Of a stretch of 64,000 bases of DNA, positions 32,701-44,700 are shown piece by piece. The DNA comes from Lycocorax pyrrhopterus obiensis. Its lineage: Eukaryota; Chordata; Aves; Passeriformes; Paradisaeidae. The notes under the pieces were generated by a model. The model did not search any database, was not told where the DNA came from, and was given only the letters and a program-made list of their open reading frames with translations. The position numbers were made by a program, and so were the translations under genes. The stretch's first letter is position 1. Every line of letters starts with the position of its first letter. Where the stretch lies: positions 73,132,435 to 73,196,434 of the forward strand of contig JACSVZ010000014.1 of NCBI GenBank assembly GCA_014706295.1, given 5' to 3'.

Positions 32701-35700
32701 ATCAAACACGAAGTCCAAACCAAAAAGGCAACTAAATGGCTCCATTTTTCTGAGGAAAGCAGAGATGCTTTGGCAGATTCTACAACACAGAAATATAAGG
32801 ACACTTAACACAGCCAGAATTCCTTTGAGATGAACCACGCCTACCACCTTGCATCTGCTGTTTCAAATCCATCATGGATCCCAGCGAAGGTGCCTTCCAA
32901 ACCAAACCATTCTGTGATTCTGTAATTCATATTTTATGTCCCAGTTCTGCCTGATGCTAGAATATTTACAGCTTTGAAGAGGTGGTGATTATTTTTTACA
33001 TTTTATGACTTTATTATTTTTTTAATTAGCTAACACAAGATCCCTGAAAGGCAGGAGAGGTAATGCAGGACAAGCAAAACAGTAATCAAGAACAGCCAAC
33101 ACTGCTGATCTATAATTATCTATTTTATATATATATTATAAGGTTTGAATTATTAATTTTAAGAACAGGAGGAATCAAAGCAGTACGAGAAACTCAGGCA
33201 TGTTTCTAAAGCTTAACAAGCTTCTTTTAAGGCTTTAAAGCTTCTCACAAGCATGTAACTTATGCATTTAGGATTTTTCAAGAAAACTTTATACTTAAAA
33301 ATTGGCAGGTCCACAGTTACATTGTCAAGAAATGGCATCTCAGCCATTTTCCTAAGAAAATAAACAGATGATTCTTCTTCCATGCTTGCCAAAAGTAGAT
33401 TAATTCAGTTGTCACCATTTTAGTTATATAGCATATCGTCTTAATTAATTACTATTTAAAATCTGTTCTTAAGTTATGAGATTCATCTAAGGTGCAAAAC
33501 TGAACGATCCAACAAGCTGTGGAAGTATGGAAAAGACACTGGAGACAGATTTCCTACCCTGATTAAAAAATGATAAGGGGGGAAAAAAAAAACCCCAAAG
33601 CCATAGTGGCATTTGACAGAAGTGGCCTGGAAGGGTTCATCCCATAATCCCAGGGATTCCAATGGGTGCTCCAGCAGTGCCTCCTGCCTCCCCCAGCAGC
33701 AGGCTGGGAGAGCACAGGCTTGGGCTCCCTCTGTGGCTCACTCCCCCTGCACTGCTCCAGCAGATCTGCACCATGGGCAGTGGAGGACACACTCCTGCCA
33801 GGTAATTTTGCATCCATTTATGGACAAGTGGCCTCATGAATTTGTCTAAATGGTTTTGAACTGCTGACACCATCCGCTGCCACCACTCGAGAGCACAAGT
33901 GCTTAGGTATAAACTGCTTTCTGTTAGCACAGATACTCTACTTCCATTCCAGTGGCACTTAAAATGCTTTTTTTTAATTAATAAAGTAAGAAATACATAT
34001 GGTTTCCAATGCCTTGTGGCCACTCCAGTGGCCTTTCAAACAGACCTGAGTGTGCCATACATGATCCTCACTCCTTTCATACTGTGCAGTCAGTGTTGAT
34101 GTGTAATTTAGGATTTTTCCATAAGGAGGGAATGTTCAGTAGACAGATTCATTCCAGAGGTCATGGTGGGGAGAAGACAGAACAGCAACCCACCTCAGCT
34201 TACAAGAAATGCCAGATCAGGCAGGGAATGTGCTCTTACACTTTACTCCACAAATCTCCGCTTGGGAAGCTCTCTGGAAGCAGAACCACTGATAGATAAA
34301 TTATCTGTAAATGCAAGGCATGGAACCGAAACAGATTTTCCACAGAAGTAGAAAATAATCAAGAGAATCAATACTATTATATTGTAATTTGTTCTATTAA
34401 TTATGAATCAGCGTGGAAAATATTACTGAATTTTTATTTCAGAATAACTCAAGTAACAACAGTAGTGGGACTTGAAAGTCTGTCCTGAATTATGCTCAAG
34501 AAATTGGCAGGGATCTTCATACTGCTTTTACCTCTATATGAAAATCATTACAGAAGCCTGGAATGCTTTGGGTTGGAAGGGACTTAAAGCCCATCCAGTG
34601 CCACCCCTGCCATGGCAGGGACACCTCCCACTGTCCCAGGCTGCTCCAAGCCCCAGTGTCCAGCCTGGCCTTGGACACTGCCAGGGATCCGGGGGCAGCC
34701 ACAGCTGCTCTGGGCACCCTGTGCCAGGGCCTGCCCACCCTCCCAGGGAACAATTCCTTCCCAATATCCCATCCATCCCTGCCCTCTGGCACTGGGAAGC
34801 CATTCCCTGTGTCCTGGCTCTCCAGCCCTTGGCAATTGTCTCTCTCCATCTTTCCTGCAGCTCCTTCAGGCCCTGCAAGGCCACAGTGAGGTCACCCCAG
34901 AGCTTCTCCTCTCCAGGCTGAACAACCCCAGCTCTCCCAGCCTTTCCTCCCAGCAGAGCTGCTCCATCCCTCTGACCATCCTGGTGCCTCCCCTGGCCTG
35001 GCTCCAGCAGCTCCAGGCCCTCCCTGTGCTGGGACAGGGCTGGGGCAGCTCTGCAGGTGGGGTCTCAGCTGAGGGGGCAGAGGGGCAGAATCCCCCCTGC
35101 CCTGCTGCCCACGCTGGGGCCCAGCCCAGCACAGGGGTTTGGGGTCCCAGCCCAGCACAGGGGGTTTGGGGTCCCACCACAGGGGGTTCAGGGACCCAGC
35201 ACAGGGGGGGTTTGGGGTCCCAGCATAGGGGATTTGGGGTCCCAGTTCTCCCTCACAGCACCCCCAGGGCTTCTCCCAGGGCTGCCCTTGGGCTACTCAT
35301 CCCCAGCCTGTGCTGGTGCCTGCAATTGCCCAGATCCAGGTTCTGCTGAGCTCCCTGAGGTCCCCATGGTCCCACCCTCCGACCCTGGTCTCCACCTGGA
35401 CATCGACTCATTGACCCCAAGTCCCCACATGAGACCACCCAGCCCATCCCTCACCCACCAAGGGATTCATCCACCAAACCCATGGCTCTCCAACTCAAGA
35501 GACAAGGATGTCATGTCAGACAGTGTCAAATGCTTTGCATGAGTCCATGCAGATGCCATCAGCTGCACATCTGTCAGCTGCTTGTCCATTAAGCTTCTGT
35601 ATTTACTCTACATTTAGTATTAGTTCATTATTTGGTCTTTTCCTTCTATGAAATTAGTTGGACTAGATTATTGTCCATGAAGTCTTATGGGGAAATGCAT

Positions 35701-38700
35701 GACTAAACCATAGGGCAGCTCAACATTATTAATTAATGGCTAGTTTTAAAATAAAGCCTCCTTGGTAGCTTGTACAGCTTGTTTTAAACCCCAGGAGTTC
35801 AACACATCACAGAAGATTTTAGTGGGAAATAAATACCCATCCAGCTTTGCCATCTTTGTGTTTTCCCCCTGTCAAACAGCTTTCCAGTCTGCACTGGTAA
35901 GACTCCCTTTTCTCAGGAAGTTGTACTAATAATTTTCCAAAAATATTAGCAGGGGATCCATAGCAACTGTTGATATGACTCAAAACCATTAAGAGCGATC
36001 CTAGCAACCTTCTGTTAAGAAATACTGTATACGGCCTCCCCCACTCAGCAAAATCCCACAATATGGCAAGAAAGATTTGTATGTCTAAGAATAGCTACCT
36101 ACACACATTTTTCAAAATGACTGAGCCGTAATGATTTAAATCCTCCCTATCACATTTTCAGCAAGATGTGCCTCTACAACACTGTATCAATGTGTTCTGT
36201 TCAGAGTTTTGACTCTTTCTCCTTTTTAAAATCACACTATTAACATCCCTGACATTTTAGAAATAATGTTTATTGATTTTTCTGTTAACACTGCTATAAA
36301 TTAAGTGATGTAATGGACAGGATTACTGAGGTACTATAAAGAATGTGTCCTCCAGATTCTTAACTCCTGGGTGAAAAAGACTCTGGATTAACTCAGAAAT
36401 AGGTGCAGTTCTGTGCTGCATTTTCCATAGTTTAGGTTGGGTTGACTACTTTTTATACGACAGCAAGGACATATTAAAACTACCTGCTAAGTACCAAACA
36501 ACAGAAGAAAAACACCTTGTTTAGACGAAACTGAGAAATGAATGGTAGACAAAAAACAGATGCAAAATTCCTGGTCAATTACAGTTATTCAGAAACTTAA
36601 GATAGAGTCAGTGTCAGAATGGTCTGAGTTACTTTATCTGCAGCAACAATGAACTGCTAAACCAGGAAAATGCTGATTTTTTGTTGGCAAATCCAGAACC
36701 AAGGTGTCACACAGGAAATGTGTCCCCTCCCATGGCTGGGAGCACTTTGGTAACAGAAGTTATTGCATCTGAACAGCGTTGGTTAAAAAGGAGGGGAGGG
36801 ATGTACGGACACGTGCTCCACAGCTTCCAGAGTCCTTTGGAATCCTGACTCACAGACCAATTTTTTAGGCTATTTCTGCAGGATCTTCAAGTCACCAAGT
36901 TTTGTTCTTGTTTTATGGGGTAGTTTTTCAACCCTTGAGCCTCCTGTAATAATGCAATTTGATTTTTACCCTTGGATGTTTGGTTTCACATTCCATCATC
37001 ACCAAGCATTGATTAAGCCTTAGCACATACACTTGGTTGTGTTTACGACTTTGTTTCCTCAGGGGAAGGTAAGGCTTTATGACAACATCACTCTGTTAAA
37101 ATCAAAATTGTTGGTGATGCTACTGACTGTGACCAGCTTCATTCATCGGCTTATAAAATTCTCTTGCTAGTTTGCTTCCATACAGAAAAAAATTAATGGA
37201 AGGCATGGATTAACACAAGTAACAGGAATCGAAAATGGACTTGGGCACCTGTGTTCATAGAAATTATTACATAAATACACAGCTTCATCATAGTCCTAGA
37301 AACACATTAGTCAGAGTGTTCTCTCTCCCCCTGTTGAAGTCCTGCTTTGTCTACACTTTTATAATATCAGGGCAAAAAAATTAGGAAGCATCAGTAGTGT
37401 CTTTACCTTTTTTTTTTTTTTCAATCCCATATTCCACTATTGTCAAATTTCAGAAGGTACCTGAGAAATGAATGGGTCTCAGGTTACCTCCTAAGAGGTG
37501 ACTGTACCCATCAATCCAGCACCATTCCACACACTCTGTGGATAAAAACTGGATGTGAAGGCTACACCAGTGCCCTGGGTCTTGATGAAGGCACTTCAAA
37601 ACAGGTGTGGAGCCCTCAGCCACAAAAGGATGAAAACTCAGGCCCTGACAATGCCTATCCCACATCTATCCTAACAAAAAAAGCCTTTCAGTCTTGTCTT
37701 TCCAACTCCACAGCGAGGACCCAACCAAGGTCACACAGTCCGAAGTTCTGGCTGTAACCACAGTCACTTTCTGCTGCTTCACGTCTCCCACTCATCTTCA
37801 GAGAGACTTCCAAAATGATGAGAGGCCAAACGCAGCCTCTACAGATTAACTCAGTATTAGTTATCCATTTTTTTTAATTCCTGGTTCTTACACCACACAC
37901 TAACATGTCACAAAATATGTTCATCTTAATATTTGGGAAGATTTCTCCCTATTTGTTTCATTTCTGCTCTCCACTCTGTGTTCCTTTTTTTTTTTTTAGC
38001 TTTTTTTCCTGTTCTTGTGAGGACAATTTACCTCACCATTTAGCATTTGACCATGGCACTTTTGGGCTGCTGCCTTCTTAACTGGGACATTACACCTGAT
38101 ATTTATTGCATTCATTACACACAGAAGGCCCAGTAAGTTTGAGCTGTTTAGATGACACCACTATGTATTTGTGTATAACCAGTATGTTATAAATAACTAA
38201 TATAAATACTATACATCATACATATAATATATGTTTACATATTATTTAAATTATTAATATAAATAACTAACGCTAAAAAGCACCCACCAAGTTACAAGTA
38301 AACAACTCAGGAGATGGGGCTGCAATATCTGTAATTCCACTACTGAATCCTCCTAAAAAGAAGCCGAAAATCACAGTTGGCAACGCTTCTGGAAGGCAAC
38401 AGTAATCCATAAATACTCCTTAATTTTCCTGTCATTGCAGAATTAAGCCACTTCCAGCGCACACAGATCTTACCAGGTGTGCTAAATTGATGTCATTATA
38501 AGTCATCAGGAAATACCCACAGAGACCTGTAGCAACATTTGGAAGTTTTGTTAAACAGCTGTGTGTTCTAATTGATTTGTATTATTTAAAACAGCTAAAG
38601 CAAGTTATCGCCGGATGTAGAGAAGGGATGACTGAAGACCCCAGGGAGATTTAACTCACAAGAAAGCCAATCACAGGAACTTCATTTGAGCATTTTAAGA

Positions 38701-41700
38701 TTATTACTAGAGGAAGTGCAATTAAATCATCACCATTTATCAATTATCATTATAAAATACTACGCAACCTTATCATGTTAATTTATTTATGAGAAGGTAA
38801 CTAGTTGACTTCTGCTTTTTGCAGTAATCTAGTCAGGGAAAATACTTCAAGATGCTTTCTCTGGAAATGAGCATAACTTTCCACCGTAATCAAAAGTAAC
38901 TATAAGAGACCAAATTTTACCTAAAATTTGCAAATGTCACATATCTCCACTCTTTGGAGCTTTTCTCAGTTCCTGAGATATATTTTATTATAAATGTATT
39001 CTACCACAGAGAGCGTACACCAAAATACAGTCGTATCAGAAATGTGCACAGGCCTGGCACCCACATTTCATAAAATACATGGGGAAAAAAGTCCCAAAAA
39101 GTCAGTAAGCCTTTCTTTTCCTGGTCTGCCAATCACAGGGCAAATCAGCCCTAGTTAAAAGTTAAGTAACATGCATGGAACCCCTGGCAAGCTCAATTTT
39201 TCTTTCCAGTGGTGGAGTGCTTGTAGCATTTAAAATTTGTATCTCTTCTGGATTAAAATCCTAAACCTTTTTACTCTGCTGCTCATGTGTACTGAGTGCT
39301 CAAGCCTGATTTGATGAGTTTGCCCAGTGACTTGCATTATAGGATCTGTGTCCCTGCAGGCAAAGCCTAACCCACATAACAAAATGGGTCAGCAGAAAAG
39401 CAAGGAGGCAAGACAAAACTCGGTGTTTCAATTAAGAACCCTGATTCATTTGAGGGTGAAAAGCAGTCTTTTTCTTGTAGACCTGACTCTTGCTTTGACC
39501 CGAGGCTTGCAGGGTAGTTTTTATTATCTTCCATAATCTCTCCTTATTTAACAGAAAGTCACATTTTGCAGCTGTTAACTTTGCTAATTTCTCCAAAATG
39601 TTCTTCCTGTGCTCGTCCTGGACTCAGAGTTGGCTGCACCACCTCAGGAGAGTGTCTCAGAATCAGATTCACCACTCCACACATTTTGCCACCCCAAACT
39701 CCTGTTTTTGCTGGAATTTTTGTGTATGTATCCCACACACACCTCCAGTTATTAGATGCAGGACAGTTTTCACTTTACTGTCCCTTAAGAGGCAAAAATA
39801 ATCCCCATGTGGGAGTGACCTGATTTTCCTTTTGGCTTGCACAACTCTGATTTCACACATTCCAAACATCCCGCTTATGCTTTATTCTCAGCAGTGTCAC
39901 ATTATTACATTATGTCATTAAAACCTAATTTCCTTGTCTTCATTCACGGACAAGCCAGGTAATTAATGCTCCATGTGACAAGTGTGTATTACAAGAAGCT
40001 GCCAGCTCACAACTGGAATTCAGACACGCACAGCAATCACCAGAACACCCATGGCTTGGTAGGTTCTCAGGAAGCTGTTATAACATAAATAATAGTCTGT
40101 GGCTGCAAAAACAAGAACGCTGCTCGTGTTCCCATGGCTGGGCACCATCTACCAACAGGCATCCTGTAATTAAACTGTGTTATTTGAATTAACGGAGCAC
40201 CTGTAGGACTCAGTGGATGTTACATCGTGCCTCTGTGGCAAGAGACCTGAGAGCCTGGAAACAGATAAAATCAAAAATCAGCAGGGAAGGGAAGGGGAGG
40301 AAGAGAGGACACATTGGTATCTTGGTCTGATGGGAAAAAAACTCACACATGGAGAGTCTCAGTTCTTTGTCAGATTTGCACGTGAGACCTGCAGCAAAGG
40401 GAAGACACCAGAGCAAGCAGCTCAGCTCTGAGCCATGTGTCATATTAAACAGCACCAACTTATTTTTTGTTGAGAGACCAATTTTCCCTCACTGGATCCT
40501 GAGGTTTGCAAATCTATTTAAAACCAAAAATCACACACAGTCTTTTTTGGTCATTTGCTTACCAGACAATCCGTGAAATGTTACACTGATACATAAGTAA
40601 ATCTGCTTTTGTATTTACCCAAATTCACAATTACTCAGAAACTGCCTGAATTTTTGAGGATTGGCTTTGAAAAGTATTTTAAATGTGAGATACTATCAAA
40701 GCAAGCCTTAAATGGCAAACACTTATATATCTTTCAAAATCCAGGACTGAAGCAATTGCTGGCAAATGGCTCAGCATGACATGAGATAGATACATATATT
40801 TGTTCATTTTTTTTTTTCCTTGTGTCCAAGAGAGGAATAAGGCCAGTGAGGATTCAGGCATATATTGAATTCCCCAATCTCATGAAGGACCAGAGGATTC
40901 TCACCTGCTGTGTAATAGTGTCCCAGGGCCCCTCCTGCAGACGAACCTGGTAGGAAGCATGAACACTTCCCCATATTTCCTCCAGAGTTAAAGGCCTTCC
41001 ATCTGTGAGTGGGCAGAAACAATCACCTTCAGCCAAAGCTCATAAGCATGCTATATCTTTATACAAAACAGCAAAACTAAAACTGAAAATTGTTCAAATC
41101 CTGACTGAAGGTGCACAAAGAACTACCCTAAATTCCCTGTTCAGTTTTCTTCTCTGCCACCTGAGAGTAACAGCTCACTGTTCTGATTGTAAGGTGTGAA
41201 GTGTAACTAGTTTTATAAAACAAAGTTTGGATAAGATGGATTTAAAACCACAAAATAACATCAAGAAGAGTCACCTAGTGTAAATATAAGCAATTCATAG
41301 TGAGAGTGGAGAAAATCTAAGGAACAAAACTCTGCAGATAAAAGTCTACTGCATTTTGGTCTGCCCATAATGTTTTCTTGAGCTGCATTTATACAGCATT
41401 GTTGCATCAGGTTTTTAGCTGTGATGCTACAGTTATGCCAAGATATTAGTGTCAACCACTTAGAAAATAAGCATGTGTATTTTTAATGAATATCTGTTTA
41501 TGGCAAACAGAGTATTTTGATACATCTTCAATAAGTAGCTTCATCTTGGCATTTATCAGGTGTCAGAAACCATCATCCTCTGATAATTAGTTTCATTCTA
41601 CTGACATTTGCATGTCTGTAAAATGAAAAAAATTTATGCACACAATTAACATTTGAATGCCATGTTAAGATACAAGTTCAAACCAGCTGCCTACAGCCTC

Positions 41701-44700
41701 TGTTTTACTTTCTGCACGTATTCATAAAAAAGCACTAAGTTCTGAACTTATATAAACATCATATAGCAGAATCATGTGGCAAATAAAGTGTCTGAGGGAG
41801 TAACAACATATTAATCAGCTACTCCATGCTATCCTCATGAAGGAGACTTGTTAGACCACCACATCCACTGTCTTGCGATGACAGATACCAGAGCTGTGCT
41901 GGAGACAGTCTAACATTTACAAGAAATTTGCTACAACAGCATAAATTTACTTTAGAAGGATCACCAGTGTGCAGGTGACATGAAATCCCATGCATACTCG
42001 CAATTTCGTTCTCAACAGAGAAAGTCCAAGTGTAGAATCTACAGTCACAGACGTTCTAGTGCAACATCTGATTTGCCACTCTAGATTGTGCTCTGTACAC
42101 CTTTCCCTGAGAATTTTTACAGTAATACTTGAGCAAATTCACGTACACATGGAATGGATTACTCTGACTCTGTTAATCCCATTCACAGAAATGATCAGAC
42201 ATTATTGAAGTATTAGCTGTGTTATAGTTAAAAACGAGTTTTGTCTTTACCTCATGGTAAACTCATTCTATTCAGGAGCTCCCAGATTTGCTCTAAACAC
42301 AGGTGTGTATTCTTTGGGCACTCTTACCCCCTTTTTCCAGCACTCCAACATGTTTAGCAGCCCTGTTACACATTTTTGCAACACACTGAGACCTCAAACA
42401 TCCAGCTGGTCTGACAGAGCAGTCACTAATTGTTGCTGCTGGCAACAAGGGCCCACTGTGGCACCTGCTGAGCCAAGCAGCCTCTTGCCTCTGTGCCTCT
42501 TTTTTCCCTTGGTGGAGCTGAAGTGGGAAGTTCAGCCAGAAAGAGAAGGAAACAGCAAGAAGGAAACATGCCAAGAGAAGGGGCAGGAGAGGAAGGTGAA
42601 GGCTCCAGATTCACCCATCAGTGCATTTATTTACTCACCATCCACCCACAAAGACACAGCCTGCCAGTGTGTCCCAAGGCTTATCCCAAGTCCAGCTGGT
42701 TTAGTTTTACTATTTAAACTGTTTAGACTATAACAAACTTTTCTGAGAAAACCCTAACTGGATAGTCAAGAAGCTTAATCATGTCACCACAAATAAGAAA
42801 TAGTTAAAAGGTATAAGACTGAGTGCCCTCTCACAGCAGCAAGGTGAGGCTGTCAGAACCACACAGGACCTGCAGCTCCCAGCTGGCACCTTAATTTCTG
42901 CAAAGAGCAGAAATCCTTTAGGCAGAGAAAATTCCATATTTATTTTCAGAGAAAAATTTCAGGCTTCCCAACTTGCTGTACTCTATTTTTTTGATGTTTA
43001 GTGAGGGCTTTTAGTAACTTCTGAGATTCCCAATTAAAAGCTTTTAACAATTTCTAAAATTTTCAGTTAAAGGTTATTTGACAGTTTGGGTGAAATGGTG
43101 CACAAATTGTTTTGAGGCTTCATTCTGATGTATTTTATAAAGAAACAATCTTAAAAAACTACTGCCAAAAGAGAAAAAAACCACTCTTACAGCTTAAGAG
43201 AATATATGATCATAGAAATTATTCCATTTCAGTTATGTCTGAAGTCACAATAAAACCAGTTCTTACAGGATATGGTCTTTAGAGCAGCTGTGTTGCTGAG
43301 AAAGGACATGGTGGTTACATGTTTTTGAGCTCAGGAAGTAAATCTGTATTCTGGAAAGCACTTCAGTCAGGCCCAGTGTGGTTGTGAATACAGAAAGTCA
43401 TGCCTTCAGGGTTGGAGGAAGTTGCCCTATCTCAGAAGCTCCCTCTCCCTAACCATGATTAGCATGGTTTTTATTGGCAGGGATTTAGCTGTCACTGAGC
43501 TGAGAGAAAGTATTTTGAGCAGGTCAGCCTGAAAACCCCATTCCTTTGCTCTTCTCTAGAGAAGTGAGGGTGCAGTCCTTGTTGACTCCCATTAGTCCTG
43601 CTCTTTCTTTTCAGTGTTTAGCCACCTTTCGTGCTGCTTCCTCTGCCTCTGCATGAAAAAGGAGAAGTGTGAGATGGGCCATTATTTTCTTTACACACGG
43701 GGTGATTCCTGAATGGAGGCTGTGCTCACCTGTGGCTGTGCTGGTGATACCTCACTGTGGGTTTTCTAATGTATGGCAAGAGGGTTTTGAATGCCTGGCC
43801 TCAGATGGGGATGGTACAAGAAAAGACCAAAGCTCCTTGACATCTTAAAGACTAAGAAAAGAGGAAAATACTCTGCTGATTAAAGAAAGCTTACTGGACC
43901 TAGCTCAGCCCATCTGGCTGATGCCAGCATTGAAGGGGAAGGATAATTGCCTATACCATCTGTCTTCGAGAGGGCTAATTGCTGACATCAGATATCAGCA
44001 GGGGTTCATGCATTTCTTCAACTACCTATTTGGTAGTCTCAGAAGCCAGAGGAAGAAAGAAGGGCTCAGTTTCCGGAAGGTATGGCAGGCACAGGGCTGA
44101 TTTGGGAGAAATGAGCCTCTGCCCTGAGCTCCTGAAACTGACTGTGACTTCAGCAGGTCTGAAATTAGGAATATATGCCACGTGGAAAGTATCATGAGGC
44201 AGTGAAAAATGTTTCTTATGTACATACACACTGCCTAAAAATATCTTCTTGTACCCTATAATGTTCCCAAACACCCTTCCAGACAGACTCAACACGCTTA
44301 ATCACTATTTTCAACTGAGGTATTTGTTCTTGCACAGAACAAGATCTTCCCTGTAAATCCATCCCCTGAAACTACAAAAAGTTTAGATGTCTCTCAAAAT
44401 GTTTTAGTTCTGTTGCAATTAAAATTTCAAACTTTACCTTACACCACCTTACGTATCAAACTTCATCTCACAAAGAACAAAAAAAGGTCTAAAGATGAGT
44501 TCAAGAAAGTAAGTTATTTCATCCAATTTAGTCAGCAGCAAGGACAAGGACACAATGCAACTCTTTCCTTTCTGCAGGAAGAAGTGACCTGTAATGGTTG
44601 AACATAACTGCTGGCAGAGAGGAGTGAAATCTGGATGTCTTCACTGACACAAGCTCCTGAGGATGCCAACCAAGCTGGAGATCACAGGAGAATCCCCCCA

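Larger units (their letters stand above)
27162..40904 (-). other. ATG10: ATG10 intron between the GPWDTITQQ and catalytic exons
   Basis: 13.7 kb. Contains CR1 copies near 30.4, 31.9, 32.9 and 34.6-35.6 kb in both orientations, T runs near 37.41 and 37.99 kb, and an AT-rich stretch near 38.17-38.27 kb. No exon, RNA gene or conserved coding block is recognised. Confidence 0.6.

Noticed and set aside
42254..42733. 159-codon plus-strand open frame in an ATG10 intron
   Set aside because: No recognised similarity, domain, splice context or composition shift; compatible with chance.
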